Positions 42,401 through 47,779 of a stretch of DNA of 64,000 nt are shown here, in pieces. A model generated the notes under the pieces. It saw nothing but the letters and a program-made list of their open reading frames with translations, searched no databases and had not been told where the DNA came from. How positions within the stretch are numbered: the first letter of the stretch is position 1; each line of letters opens with the position of its first letter. This stretch comes from Sipunculus nudus (lineage: Eukaryota; Annelida; Sipuncula; Golfingiida; Sipunculidae). The translations under genes and the position numbers were made by a program. Where the stretch lies: assembly GCA_026874595.1 (NCBI GenBank), contig CM049309.1:46902079-46966078 (forward strand), in the 5' to 3' direction.

Positions 42401-45400
42401 CAAAGGAATTTCGTCAAATGAAAGCATAAGCAGAGAAGTTAAATATTACTTTTTCCTAAATCTTGGACTCCTATGCACTGGTGACATGTACACATTGCGG
42501 GTGCTTCGTCTAATAGAACAAGGTGAAGAATCTCGTCCAAATATTGACTTTGGTTTCTGCTTCTTAACACGTTCTGGAAAATAAAAAAATCAGTTGGTTA
42601 ATATCCAGTCACCAGCTTTGTTTCCTTTTACAACCAGAATGTAATTAAGGCTAGAACAACTTTCCTTCACACTAAATATCCTTTTTATTTCATTTAGTTT
42701 ACTGGATGTTTTATTGTATAAAAACTTAAATTTTGCATTATCTTCATACAGCAGAAATACAATTATTCAAAAATCAAACTCTCAGCGATTAAAATACTGA
42801 TACAGCACATGAAACTTTGCAAGGTACAGTTTCTGAATATCTGAATCTGCAGATGATAAAAGTTCAGACCTATAAGAAAATATATATTGTAATATTGTAA
42901 ATTATTAGATATCTGATCAGAAACTGCTCACCGATCGGAGGAGCCTCATACAAGTTGACCCTTGGTCGATGTTCCCTGAGAAAGTACTGTTTGCCCTGAG
43001 GTTGTTCTTCCTCTTCTCCTTCAGTCATTGTTCCTTCTGTAGATTCATCTGCGAGTATAGCAATAATATACTGCAAACTAGAAACAGAGATCACAAACTT
43101 TCACAGGATTCTCCTGAAACTGTGCTGTGCCTGTGTACACCCCTGTCACTGTCTGACAACCCCATCCCACTCCCAGGTCACCTCAAAAACTAAATCATCC
43201 CCTAATCCCAATGGATAGCTCTATAATAAAGAAATAGCTGTATTTCAAAACTGAAATCCTTTGAATTAAAAACATAATATTAACATATTATCGTAATCCA
43301 TATATTCCATATTTAAAGATTTGTTCCTTGGGTGTTCTCCAAACCTTCCACCAAATATAATCAAAATTTGTTCAGATCATGGGTAAAACATAATACCTCT
43401 CGTCACTAGAAACCAAAAATTTTTAAAACTTGGTTAATCAGGGATACAGAATGCCAAAGGAGGACCACCAGTGACACAGATTAGCATACAGTGATGCAGG
43501 GGTGACACACAGTGGAAGTGCATGAATAGGGGGAGTTGGAGTCAGCCATTGAGCCAGAAGATGGTGCTACTGATGCAGCAGGGTATTTATGAAGGATTTA
43601 ACTGTCATATTGTTGTAGAACAAACCCTGAACTGATTGAGAGAACTTTCCAAGTTCAGAGGTTATAAACAGTGTAGTTTAAATACTGGCTTGGTTTTATT
43701 TGGTGCCACAATTTTCCAATGAGAGCTTTCTAAGCACTGTGAACCTGAAGCACAGTATTAATTTTATTTATAAATGCAAAGTTCTAAATAGAAACATGAT
43801 ATGGATATTTATTTAGATGAAAAGAACATGCATGAGCATATGGCATTTTGTGGTGTGTTTCAGCATTTCTTATTCTCCTTTGATTCATGAGTAATTCTTA
43901 CAATGGCCTGGCTTGATAAATCTGACAAGTCTGGTCTATCACATTGAAATAATGGTGCCTCAGCTATTGTAAACCTCACAACCTCACAAAAAGCAGATCA
44001 ACTTGTCATTGAGAAAGAGGTGCAAATAGCCTTATAATTCTTACCATTTTCTCTGTCTTCCTCACTCCCCCTTCTTGTACGCCTTGCACTCGAAGATTCT
44101 GATTTTGATTCTGGCACGCCATACATATCCCTCTTCACTTGTTTCCTCTGCCGCTTCACACGCGTGTACATGTCCATAATATCCTGCAACATTATGAGAA
44201 CAAACACATTTATACAAGCCGCAACACCAAACACCTCTACATTCCACAAATACCTAAACAACATTACACCCATGATAACTATCTTACAAATGTTAAATCA
44301 ACCAACAGCTGTTACAATCCAATTCTTGGATTTGAAAAAGTGTGCATCTAGAATAAGACTGATATTAAAGAAATCTAACCACACCTGTACCCTTAACTTA
44401 AACCAGCTGATTTAACTTGGCAAGACAACCAAGACTTACAACAACATAAGTTATAACTTTATCAATCTTTTCTGATCAACCTTTAGCTATCATTTCTTTT
44501 TATTCTGTTTCACCAAAGCATCTTTCTATCTACATTTTTTGTATACATTTTACTTTATATATATAGGCAATGGTTGGTTGATATGATGGTTTGTATTAAT
44601 GAGTAAGAAATTGTTGCAAATAATATTTTGTGATCTGACCATGTGTTTCCAAATGTTGAAAATGAAGCATGTAAGCAGATTGTGAACCTCAGATCTATAC
44701 TATTACCATGATCATTGGTTGGCTTTTTGATAAGCTATTGACATTTCGGCAGTTTACAAATTTGTCCAATTAGATCCTATGTGTTTCATTAAACCAAATT
44801 TTTTTCTTTATTTATAAAATGTATACAGTTGCCATAACGTTCTCACTCAACAGGTGGAAGGACTTGATGGTGGGTGCTGGATTGGGGGGGGGGGGGGGGG
44901 GGGGGGGGGAGGGGGAGGAATAATGATGAGGTAACAACACCTCTGTACCTCTGTATATATTTTCTTCATTTAAAAGTGAACTATAACACTTTTTTTTTAT
45001 TTGCTCACTGGATTCAGCATGAAAACTTACCCTTAAAGGCCAAATGATAGTTTATTTCTGTGAAGGTAACAATATGAAGTAAAAGAAATTAGCCACAGGA
45101 ATACAAGTGGGCTCAAAATAACGCCTTTCTGCCTGTCTGAGACAGGCAAACACATGCATGGAAAAGCATTTTTAATTTTCCTCCAACCTGTTGGAAAGGT
45201 GAACACAGATGTTTTCCACATCAGTAGCTGATACATAGGCACAAACATGATACAAAAACGTTCCACCGACTCCATATATTTCCCTACAATTTCTTATACT
45301 TTCCGGCATTTAGACCCTCATCTCTTATATTTTTCTTGTTTTTTTTACTGCACAATCATGTTTCAGATATAAAAGTTCTACTATTGAAAACATTCAGTTA

Positions 45401-47569
45401 TTTTTACATGCAAGTGTGTATGTAGGATGACATGTAAGATGCAGAATCAGGTTTACACTGGCTAAGTGTGACTGAAAGCTTGATATGATGATAGGATGCA
45501 TCTTTTGCGGAGATGCGTATTTTTCTGGGGAAAGGCAGACCTGTTATAATGCCTTCCTGATGGAATGGTGAAAATTTCAAAGTATTATGGACCCTGTAAT
45601 TAAGTGAGAATGATGAGATGCGGGATGGCTTTCACAATTTGGTTGTGTCATAGGGCTTACCAGTAAAATATAGTCTAGCATCATAAGACACAAGACTGAA
45701 TCTGCTCTCCGTTTTTCGGACTGTGTTGATTTGAGAAATAAATCAGACTACTTTAATACACAAAATCAAATTATAATATATATATAAAAGTAAGGTTTAC
45801 AGATTAGGCCTACATCACAGTTTTGAGGAGTGTACTGGTTGACAGATGGACAGACAACAGATAATGGACCATAACTATAGCTCAGATGACTTATAGTTAG
45901 AGCCAAAGTTGTGGGCTAAATTACCGTATTTATTCTAGTTTGGCGACCACTTAAAAATAATTTTCTCAGAGGTCCAGATAATGGAGGATATTTGAAAATT
46001 ATCTTCCTCCAGAATTTGTGGTGGTTGAGATTTTAGAGGCATGCGATTGGATAACCTTCCCTAGAGACGCCAAGCCACTCTGACACTAGAGTGATAATAT
46101 GGGTGTTTATAAGTTTGTTTTGTTAGCTTAACAGTATTTTCTACAAACAGGCTTCCAACCGTCACATGAATAATACCGAGTCCGCAAATGATTAATCAAA
46201 CTGAGCTCATTCATATTACTAAATGGTCACTACTTCCTGTATAGGTACAATCACTTGACATAGACGGCAACTCATGTAACTACCAGTTGTTTCAATTTTA
46301 CCCACTAGTCGGCGATATCGGCAGGCCGAAAAGGGACAAGCAGCTGCATGCAAGTTGGTAGAAGATTTTATAAAAAATAACTGCTTATTATCAGATAACT
46401 TTTATTTGCATAATACGTACGCAATAAATATAGGAAAGTAAAAGCGCATTAAAATATATATGACCGAAAATGGTCCAGCTCTCGTGCCCTCGATCATGCC
46501 CTGTTTTGTTGGCGCGGTCACCCATTCAAAAACTAACCGGGGTCGTTTAAGCTTAACTAAGATGACTACTCCAACTGTGTGACAGTTGTTCCACCACCCG
46601 TGCTTCCATTAACCTGGTAAATATTAATTGAATTGCACACGAGGCACTTGCATACCAGGAATGGTACATGAGTTTGCTTTGTCATGGACACCCATTTGGA
46701 ACTTGAACGCTTTATCATGTTTATATATTATGAAATACACATTTTTGTATCTTCAAAAATTTTATTGCAAACAAATTTGATGTGGATGCTCAGTGTAATA
46801 AGAATCTAGTCAGATACAAACTGCGGTGTTTGCGAGAGACGGAGGTATTTCACCTAGACATCTTCGACAGAAAACATCATCGGCTGTCACAAAATTAGTC
46901 ATTTTAGAAATTATGGTTTCAAAAATATTTTTTGGGGTTGAGAAATATGAGGAATCGCCAAATAGGAATAGATATGGTATGCCATTTTAAAGAATACCAA
47001 TAAGGACCAATGCATTCAATCGGCAACACTGAACACAGGTCATCCATCACTATTCCATCAGCTACCATACCAGAATTTGCATATTTTACTCAAGCTAAAA
47101 ATTCTTTCTTGTTTTTCTAACATAATGGATGTGAATGAAATGACAAAAACAGATAAGGAAAGAACAACAAAGTAGCTCTAACAGCTAAGAATAAACCTGT
47201 ATTGCCCAGTCTGATGCTTGAGCTTTTGGCCACCATAGGGATTACTTTGATCCGCTCAACATTTACTCAGCATTACAAGGGATCTGTGGCCTTTGTCAAC
47301 TCTGCTAGCCTGATCATTTTAAAAAGACATGCTTCATACCTCTTGTTGATCTTGGTCTTCAAGCACTTGTATCTTCCTTTTTGGTCGCTGTAACTCTTGG
47401 TCATTCATGGCAACTTCCCCAAGAATCTGTACATGTTTATCAATCAGGTTCTGGTTGAAGGTTTCATACATGAGCTTACGCTGCCGAGTGCTGCGCCTTA
47501 TAGCCCCATTCATCATGTCATCATTCCTGTGTTCCACATTACATTTAGAGTGGCGTGAAGGAACTTCAT
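719..47569 (-). CDS. ATAD2: ATAD2/ATAD2B orthologue, AAA+ ATPase with bromodomain (whole gene span, 23 exons, 5' end missing)
   Basis: Nuclear chromatin factor. In this family AAA1 forms an ATP-dependent hexamer, the bromodomain reads acetylated histone H4, and the yeast relatives Yta7 and Abo1 act as histone chaperones. The sequence shows, in order: an RRSTRQRK-type basic N-terminal stretch, acidic and serine-rich segments, AAA1 (Walker A GPPGTGKT across an intron, Walker B IIFFDEIDG, sensor-1 GATNR, arginine fingers in RRPGRFDRE), a degenerate AAA2, a bromodomain with NALEYNPDRDP, a long charged linker, and a C-terminal helical segment (CVYQHRQNFDKTKLVQ). Coding exons total 4298 nt (about 1431 residues), close to vertebrate ATAD2 (about 1390) even though the N-terminus is missing. 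All 22 introns are GT-AG and all phases join. Exons are listed separately. The first exon(s), start codon and promoter were not recognised. Introns carry most of the window's transposons. Confidence 0.95.
960..2260. repeat. Two abutting diverged tandem arrays in the last ATAD2 intron
   Basis: About 1000-1400 holds roughly 130-bp units with CCTGTGAATATGAGAAAGAT and CATGTTCTTGTTGAGATAT. About 1440-2090 holds roughly 170-bp units with TGACCTTTGACCCTGTGACC and TTCATCCATGGGTGG. GACAGACTGACACAG follows. The short plus-strand open frames here are translations of these repeats, not genes. A related array lies at 47780-48300. Confidence 0.6.
2395..2580. repeat. 67-bp tandem repeat, nearly three copies
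   Basis: Units carry CTAGCTTTCCAGGCGCTCAT and ACTGACCTAATTTTGAGTTT, for example starting at 2461 and 2528. The last two copies are almost identical, so the array is young. Confidence 0.8.
2962..3398. mobile_element. Small non-autonomous hAT-like element (MITE)
   Basis: The ends match as inverted TAGTGGT, and both subterminal regions are rich in AATTGATTA-type motifs. Flanking 8-mers ATAATAAG and ACAGTAAG agree at 6 of 8 positions, a decayed hAT-type target-site duplication. Length 437 bp, no coding capacity. Confidence 0.5.
3541..3794 (-). CDS. ATAD2: ATAD2 exon, conserved C-terminal helical region
   Basis: The acceptor is TATATTTTAG and the donor GTTCAG|GTGAGA. Length 254 nt, phase 1 in and 0 out. 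It encodes PDSPVKPRVTRSQTKSVQTQ, EEEPAVLIIDRSRLSQLLEK, then VEKIEKLYSSMTQCVYQHR and NFDKTKLVQ. It aligns with the human tail (TRARRSQ..., VVDHERLKNLLKTVV, LENLYAVISQCIYRHRKDHD). Confidence 0.95.
3795..5221. other. ATAD2 intron, nothing recognised
   Basis: AT-rich sequence with no convincing exon, RNA gene or repeat structure seen. The 131-residue minus-strand open frame at 4049-4444 has no recognisable family and no splice fit. Confidence 0.5.
5222..5242 (-). CDS. ATAD2: ATAD2 21-nt microexon encoding a basic patch
   Basis: The acceptor CCTCTGTCCAG and the strong donor GTAAGTATC flank 21 nt, phase 1 in and 1 out. Spliced in, it gives GKRRKKRK-PDSP, a nuclear-localisation-like basic run. Skipped, the flanking exons still join in frame (...CDP-EPDSP). 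A 110-bp intronic tandem duplication (5262-5481) begins about 17 bases upstream of the acceptor. The exon was found by splice logic only. Confidence 0.75.
5262..5481. repeat. 110-bp tandem duplication next to the microexon
   Basis: AAGTCTTACAAGTAAAACAT occurs at 5262 and again at 5372. The two 110-bp copies differ at only a few positions. It lies in the intron upstream (gene sense) of the 21-nt exon, where branch point and regulatory motifs would be. Confidence 0.85.
6214..6397 (-). CDS. ATAD2: ATAD2 exon, acidic glutamine-rich linker
   Basis: The acceptor is GTTCCTTTAG and the donor GATCCAG|GTAATA. Length 184 nt, phase 0 in and 1 out, open throughout. It encodes VARLGGGEPDLEFLEAQP, ETGTEPDKMIEEGAGQEN and a QENQSPQQENQP repeat. 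No family motif confirms it. Support is the open frame, good splice sites and exact phase fit with both neighbours. An (AT)n tract begins about 40 bases beyond its acceptor side (6441-6480). Confidence 0.8.
6441..6480. repeat. (AT)n microsatellite
   Basis: About 40 bases of nearly pure AT/TA in the intron beside the 6214-6397 exon. Confidence 0.95.
6783..7732 (-). mobile_element. Helitron2-like non-autonomous element, family 3 (GTATCCCAAGACA ends)
   Basis: Read on the minus strand, the 5' end is ATTGTATCCCAAGACAAAG and the other end has TTGTCTTGGGATAC, then a perfect hairpin GGCACC-TGC-GGTGCC, then AAGAAATAT-CTAG followed by T. This is the asymmetric inverted repeat, hairpin and CTRR layout of rolling-circle elements. 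The core has two ~300-bp units, each with AAGGTGGCGCCACC and a 'ctattcaaggtcaagg' stretch. A C14 run is at 6832-6845. No protein-coding capacity. Confidence 0.7.
8177..9033 (-). CDS. ATAD2: ATAD2 exon, long charged C-terminal linker
   Basis: The acceptor is TTTCCCAG and the donor AAAAGG|GTAGGG. This is the largest exon (857 nt, phase 1 in and 0 out). It begins GETGSSSAPSYYFVKPRERP, matching the vertebrate SSS.YAPSYY segment, and has a basic cluster (WLGSKKKTKKN; KKRRKPRK). It continues with a glutamate-rich, probably disordered stretch. Near its 3' end a 21-nt tandem duplication gives KVPESTG/KVPESHE (about 8271-8312). Sequence beyond the first 30 residues is poorly conserved in the family. 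Confidence 0.93.
9382..9420 (-). mobile_element. Orphan family 4 terminus
   Basis: AACAAGGGACCCATGGGTCA followed by CGGTGCTCACCTGAAG resembles the hairpin-bearing end of family 4, but no array or opposite end follows. A truncated copy. An (AT)n tract is at 9474-9490. Confidence 0.5.
9823..11552 (-). mobile_element. Helitron2-like non-autonomous element, family 2 (GTATCCGC ends), 280-bp core units
   Basis: Plus-strand reading: CTAGAATACGG, then the perfect hairpin GTAGTCG-ACAAG-CGACTAC at 9834-9852, then GTGTATCCGCC. It ends GTATCCGCAAAACTCTG..GGCGGATACAAT. The GTATCCGC motif at one end is inverted at the other. Core units repeat at exactly 280 bp (TTAACCCAAGGCAGAC at 10621, 10901, 11181), and each has two GTGGCGCCAC palindromes. 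The units at 10598-10810 and 10878-11090 translate identically on the minus strand; this is a repeat artefact, not a gene. A second full copy is at 62043-63780. Confidence 0.8.
14548..16678 (-). mobile_element. Family 4 element, innermost level of the nest, precise empty site known
   Basis: Copy B reads ATTAAACACCAATAAAA uninterrupted at 33994-34010. Copy A has this element between ATTAAAC(A) and CCAATAAAA. That fixes both termini to within a base (AAGTGACCC... to ...GCTGAGCTAAAAA) and shows no target-site duplication. Core units of about 350 bp have CAGGTGGCGCCACCA, CCATGCAAAGAATCATGG and TGGGGGGTAC. A second, internal copy of the tail lies at 15600-15634. Confidence 0.8.
16679..17580. repeat. 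Segment duplicated at 34001-34910
   Basis: CCAATAAAAATTTATTAATT onward is over 90% identical by eye between the two places. It is part of 4b copies A and B. The open frames at 16589-16894 and 16741-16959 fall inside it and have no protein-like features. Confidence 0.8.
20091..20213 (-). CDS. ATAD2: ATAD2 exon, last bromodomain helix
   Basis: The acceptor is TTTTTACAG and the donor GGAGAG|GTAATA. Length 123 nt, phase 1 in and 1 out. It encodes DRTIRHRACALRDTAHSIF, then MDPEFEKLTQEILEARERRG. The IRHRACALRDTA helix is diagnostic of ATAD2. The next intron is 11 kb and full of nested repeats. Confidence 0.96.
20560..20835. repeat. Direct repeat pair flanking ~170 bp, possible SINE remnant
   Basis: TCAATAAAGCAAGCTTCA occurs near 20566 and again near 20790, within ~55-bp similar blocks. 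The reverse strand between them has GGGTTTAATCCCAG, reminiscent of a Pol III B box, but no good A box or tRNA fold was seen. It sits in the intron between the two bromodomain exons. Confidence 0.35.
20863..21022 (-). CDS. ATAD2: ATAD2 exon, bromodomain core with acetyl-lysine-binding Asn
   Basis: The acceptor is CTTTTCAG and the donor ATCAG|GTAAGT. Length 160 nt, phase 0 in and 1 out. It encodes VPDYYDIIKNPMDLSTMMSR, IDLHKYMTPKQFLTDIDLIC and SNALEYNPDRDPS. The conserved asparagine in EYNPD that contacts acetyl-lysine and the PDY ZA-loop motif are present, so ligand binding should be retained. Confidence 0.97.
21197..21944 (-). mobile_element. Helitron2-like non-autonomous element, family 5 (GTCTCCCC ends)
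   Basis: The right end is a perfect 12-bp stem hairpin, GTCTCCCCTGGA-GGGG-TCCAGGGGAGAC (21912-21939), followed by ATAAT. The left end has ATGTCTCCCCCATATGG, so GTCTCCCC is present at both ends, and a TTTGTTT...AAACAAA stem lies outside it (21205-21229). The core has three ~150-bp units with TTGACCTTGAAGATGAAGGT and CAAGGTCACCTGG. Confidence 0.65.
22417..22613 (-). CDS. ATAD2: ATAD2 exon, linker and first bromodomain helix
   Basis: The acceptor is TATTAACAG and the donor GAGGAG|GTAAAG. Length 197 nt, phase 1 in and 0 out. It encodes AQRILENLPLAAPVPPRAL, KLYEQEEATLRELRIFLRDV and KFTIFWKPVDEEE. The family shelf motif (RVF in human) is TIF here. It covers helix Z and the start of the ZA loop. 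Confidence 0.95.
22730..23935. mobile_element. TA-flanked, pogo/Tigger-like non-autonomous element
   Basis: The ends are imperfect inverted repeats, CAGTCAGTCCCGTTTGATCA and (inverted) CAGTCGGTCCTGCTTAATTG, each flanked by TA. Length 1206 bp. The interior has three diverged ~180-bp units with GGCTGACAGCTTACCGATCA. No transposase. It lies in the intron upstream of the 22417-22613 exon. Confidence 0.65.
25380..26579. mobile_element. TA-flanked inverted-repeat element, 1200 bp
   Basis: Nearly perfect terminal inverted repeats of about 22 bp, CCGTAAAATCTGTGAAATTT at the left and its complement at the right, each bounded by TA. The interior is a diverged direct duplication (GATCCTGATTATCCAAT about 25822 and TCCTGATTATCCAATTTCC about 26156). 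The open frames at 25600-25908 and 26030-26269 are the two halves of this duplication and resemble no transposase I know. Confidence 0.75.
27038..27173 (-). CDS. ATAD2: ATAD2 exon, AAA2 lid
   Basis: The acceptor is TTACTTCAG and the donor GGCAG|GTCAGT. Length 136 nt, phase 0 in and 1 out. It encodes LCSLFDPGSGEVMVMRNPTE, EERRECFRDLLMNQATKAPA. It matches the lid segment after PDE in human ATAD2. Confidence 0.93.
27446..27631 (-). CDS. ATAD2: ATAD2 exon, second half of AAA2 core
   Basis: The acceptor is GCTTACAG and the donor GATGAG|GTATAT. Length 186 nt, in frame at both ends. It encodes VFREARRTSPSIIYVPHLGQ, LWDVIGETVRATFTTLLQDL and CPILLLATSEIPIVALPDE. The Walker B acidic pair is absent (IIYVPHL), consistent with a non-hydrolysing domain. 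ATFTTLLQ and LLLATS are family signatures. Confidence 0.95.
27632..28169. other. ATAD2 intron, nothing recognised
   Basis: AT-rich intron with no repeat or exon-like stretch noticed. Confidence 0.5.
28170..28356 (-). CDS. ATAD2: ATAD2 exon, first half of degenerate AAA2
   Basis: The acceptor is TCTCCTGCAG and the donor GCACAG|GTAAGT. Length 187 nt, phase 2 in and 0 out. It encodes RPWTHRPKLLIAGKQHQGQ, SSHLAPAVLHSLENM, HRLDLPSLYAVSSSTPEESC. The P-loop lacks the GKT/S signature (QGQSSH instead), as is normal for the inactive second AAA domain of the family. Confidence 0.94.
28357..29082. other. ATAD2 intron, nothing recognised
   Basis: No coding or repeat structure recognised. Open frames at 28225-28542 are shadows of the exon next door. 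Confidence 0.5.
29083..29248 (-). CDS. ATAD2: ATAD2 exon, acidic linker before AAA2
   Basis: The acceptor is TTAATGCAG and the donor GCCAG|GTAGGT. Length 166 nt, phase 1 in and 2 out. It encodes VSDSSNAVAATEADLDLYSD, DDDTGPSIYENPQGQGQ, then PAAPQQPYLTFA. The YSDDD..SIYEN motif matches vertebrate ATAD2. Confidence 0.93.
29737..30051 (-). CDS. ATAD2: ATAD2 exon, AAA1 lid and inter-AAA linker
   Basis: The acceptor is TTCTTTAG and the donor CACCAG|GTAGGA. Length 315 nt, phase 1 in and 1 out. It encodes YCGADLKALCTEAALHALRR, RYPQIYTSAEKLQLDVQSIN, FHRGMQNLVPTAQRSVVSPG and a leucine/glutamine-rich helix (QLKQALQILQQTFPP). It gives the complete C-terminal AAA1 lid and the conserved RYPQIYTSAEKL segment. 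Confidence 0.96.
30405..30620 (-). mobile_element. Family 3 element, truncated copy
   Basis: CTATTCAAGGTCAAGGACAC through GCGGCGGCGGCGGGACC to AGTATCCCCCGACTTTGTCT..GGGATACAAT matches the right-hand third of 6783-7732. The hairpin end is missing. It contains AGGTCATGACCT, a perfect inverted pair of half-sites, near 30444. Confidence 0.7.
30781..30871 (-). CDS. ATAD2: ATAD2 exon, AAA1 lid start
   Basis: The acceptor is TTATACAG and the donor TGTAG|GTAAGT. Length 91 nt, phase 0 in and 1 out. It encodes ARRQILQIHTKQWNPKPSD, then AFLSELAEKCVG. IHT.WNPKP matches the family lid helix. The preceding intron is 6.7 kb and holds the 31146-36134 element. Confidence 0.94.
32051..32316. repeat. Dense foldback cluster of ACTCGCCTAG-type units
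   Basis: The left half has GATTTTAAACTCGCCTAG and variants in forward orientation (about 32080, 32109, 32141). The right half has CTAGGCAAGTTTAAAATCC and CTAGGCGAATTTAAAATCC in reverse (about 32225, 32274). The whole 266 bp should fold into a long imperfect hairpin. An AT run follows. Confidence 0.7.
32330..32552 (-). mobile_element. Family 4b tail fragment
   Basis: 'ggagaacttttggacatctaac', then GGATGTCCGGCCGGCTGGAC and CTATAGCTCCTATGACTTAA..GTCAGCTGAACT is a diverged copy of the 4b right end. Confidence 0.55.
33557..35594 (-). mobile_element. Family 4b element copy B, complete and uninterrupted
   Basis: Head CAAGGGACCTATGGGTCAC and tail ACTATAGCTCAGATGACTAA..CAGCTGAGCTAATAA. About 2.04 kb. 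It is the intact reference for the interrupted copy A at 13539-18284 and lies inside the 31146-36134 element. The 71- and 72-residue open frames within it are not protein-like. Confidence 0.75.
36277..37260 (-). mobile_element. Family 2-related element, diverged
   Basis: It starts CTAGAATATAGGTAGTTGAC with AAGCGACTA, a decayed form of the family 2 hairpin end. The core has ~150-bp units containing TGGCACCACCAGTCTTGA and CAATTTCAGCCCAATAC. No clear right terminus. Confidence 0.5.
37617..37865 (-). CDS. ATAD2: ATAD2 exon, Walker B, sensor-1 and arginine fingers of AAA1
   Basis: The acceptor is CTTTTACAG and the donor GTAGAG|GTAAGA. Length 249 nt, in frame at both ends. It encodes AYQMRPSIIFFDEIDGLAP, VRSSRQDQIHSSIVSTLLAL, GEIVVIGATNRLDSIDPALR and RPGRFDREFLFPLPTVE. 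This is the most conserved stretch of the gene, nearly identical to the vertebrate protein, and indicates an active ATPase. Confidence 0.98.
38167..38315 (-). CDS. ATAD2: ATAD2 exon, Walker A lysine and pore-loop region
   Basis: The acceptor is GTTACAG and the donor GACAAG|GTATGT. Length 149 nt, phase 1 in and 0 out. It encodes TGKTLVARALANECSHGDRR, then VAFFMRKGADCLSKWVGESE and RQLRLLFDK. It completes the P-loop GPPGTGKT and carries the KGADCLSKWVGESE pore region. All catalytic residues are present. Confidence 0.96.
38644..38785 (-). CDS. ATAD2: ATAD2 exon, start of AAA1 up to Walker A
   Basis: The acceptor is CACCCACAG and the donor CCAG|GTAAGT. Length 142 nt, phase 0 in and 1 out. It encodes VTFESVGGLGKHIRSLKE and PRGVLFYGPPG. 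The SVGGL and LYPEVF motifs are the standard entry to a type-II AAA module. The intron splits the Walker A glycine codon. Confidence 0.96.
38786..39301. other. ATAD2 intron, nothing recognised
   Basis: Short intron inside the region encoding AAA1. No repeat or additional exon recognised. Confidence 0.5.
39302..39413 (-). CDS. ATAD2: ATAD2 exon, N-terminal flank of AAA1
   Basis: The acceptor is CTAAACAG and the donor AGATCA|GTGAGT. Length 112 nt, phase 2 in and 0 out. It encodes CLPMNLTSEDMSKG, then REKIGSSLADVDPMSIDRS. The GASLADVDPM motif of the family is clear. Confidence 0.94.
39923..40042 (-). CDS. ATAD2: ATAD2 exon, serine/acidic tract before AAA1
   Basis: The acceptor is GTCTCAG and the donor AACAG|GTATGA. 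Length 120 nt, phase 2 in and 2 out. It encodes RAAFNRSSSTSSSSST, then EDSSEEERRFERRKNKSMARSRNR. This is the hallmark SSS/EDE/FERRRK stretch that precedes AAA1 in the family. Confidence 0.93.
40370..42373 (-). mobile_element. Family 3 element interrupted by a family 1 element
   Basis: The left end is diverged ('tgttgccatagcatctctagacaat'). The core has 'atggggccacctgcc' and 'gatggcaccacctgtc' units. The right end is ACTATCCCCAAACTTTGTCT..GGGGATACAAT. The family 1 element 40917-42056 lies between 'aaaggcacaaaaaaga' and 'aggacaaaagatgg', which join into the expected family 3 sequence. Confidence 0.65.
40917..42056 (-). mobile_element. Helitron2-like non-autonomous element, family 1 (TGCCCC ends), 180-bp core units
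   Basis: Minus-strand terminus ...GACACAT-CTAG. The plus-strand right end is the hairpin ATGCCCCGGCAACTTTGTAG-CGGGGGCAT. The core is about six units of exactly 180 bp (compare 41401, 41581 and 41761, each starting CCAAT.T.T...GGCATTGC). Each has ACGGTCAAAAGTAGGTCAAC and TTTTTCATGAAATTTTCTAA. About 1.14 kb. A second copy is at 55225-60735. Confidence 0.75.
42450..42573 (-). CDS. ATAD2: ATAD2 exon, SIRRSTRNVYMSP region
   Basis: The acceptor is TTTTCCAG and the donor AAAAA|GTAATA. Length 124 nt, phase 1 in and 2 out. It encodes ERVKKQKPKSIFGRDSSP, then SIRRSTRNVYMSPVHRSPR. It lies 77 bases beyond the end of a repeat (40370-42373) in the adjoining intron. No open frame longer than this exon exists here on the minus strand, so it was found by splice logic and family alignment. 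Confidence 0.88.
42932..43048 (-). CDS. ATAD2: ATAD2 exon, acidic stretch and YFLREHRP motif
   Basis: The acceptor is ACTCGCAG and the donor ATCG|GTGAGC. Length 117 nt, phase 1 in and 1 out. It encodes an acidic run (TEGEEEEQPQ) followed by KQYFLREHRPRVNLYEAPP. This matches the family pattern of an acidic tract followed by YYLRQRK and a tyrosine/proline-rich segment. Confidence 0.92.
43049..44044. other. ATAD2 intron, nothing recognised
   Basis: No exon, repeat unit or RNA gene recognised. Confidence 0.45.
44045..44183 (-). CDS. ATAD2: ATAD2 exon, charged N-terminal region
   Basis: The acceptor is GTTGCAG and the donor AATG|GTAAG. Length 139 nt, phase 0 in and phase 1 out. It encodes DIMDMYTRVKRQRKQ... 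and a serine/arginine-rich ARRTRRGSEEDREN stretch. MYTR is found at the corresponding place in vertebrate ATAD2. Low complexity and probably disordered. Confidence 0.88.
44884..44909 (+). repeat. Poly-G run of 26
   Basis: Uninterrupted G26, then AGGGGGAGG. Quadruplex-prone and likely length-variable. Confidence 0.9.
45835..45900 (-). mobile_element. Family 4b tail fragment
   Basis: GACAGATGGACAGACAACAG..ATGGACCATAACTATAGCTC..ATGACTTATAG matches the right end of 4b. Confidence 0.5.
45924..46977. mobile_element. TA-flanked inverted-repeat element, 1054 bp
   Basis: Inverted ends CCGTATTTATTCTAGTTTGG(CG) and (inverted) CCATATCTATTCCTATTTGG(CG) agree at 17 of 22 positions, and both are bounded by TA. 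The interior is less AT-rich than its surroundings and holds no transposase. Tc1/mariner superfamily by target site. Confidence 0.6.
47340..47569 (-). CDS. ATAD2: ATAD2 exon, N-terminal basic region (first exon recognised)
   Basis: The exon starts after a TTATACAG acceptor in phase 1 and ends at GAG|GTATGA in phase 0. It encodes EVPSRH... then AIRRSTRQRKLMYETFNQN..., matching the vertebrate RRSCRIRSR region in position and character, and ends with the charged PKRKIQVLEDQDQQE. It cannot be the first exon because it begins inside a codon. The upstream exon was not found between 47570 and 64000. Confidence 0.85.
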
Positions 47570-47779
47570 CTGTATAATCCAGAAAATACATGGAGATCAA
47601 AATGCGATTCCAATACATTTGTGATGTACACAATGACCTTAATCCAAGGAACGTTTAAATCAGTTTCTATTCTGAAAAGGGAAAAGTTTATCTGTGGAAC
47701 AGATCCAGTATGTCCCCGCCTGTTGTGGGAACTGGTGGGAAAAAAAGTTGCGAATTGATGTATGAAATATGAGATGGTC

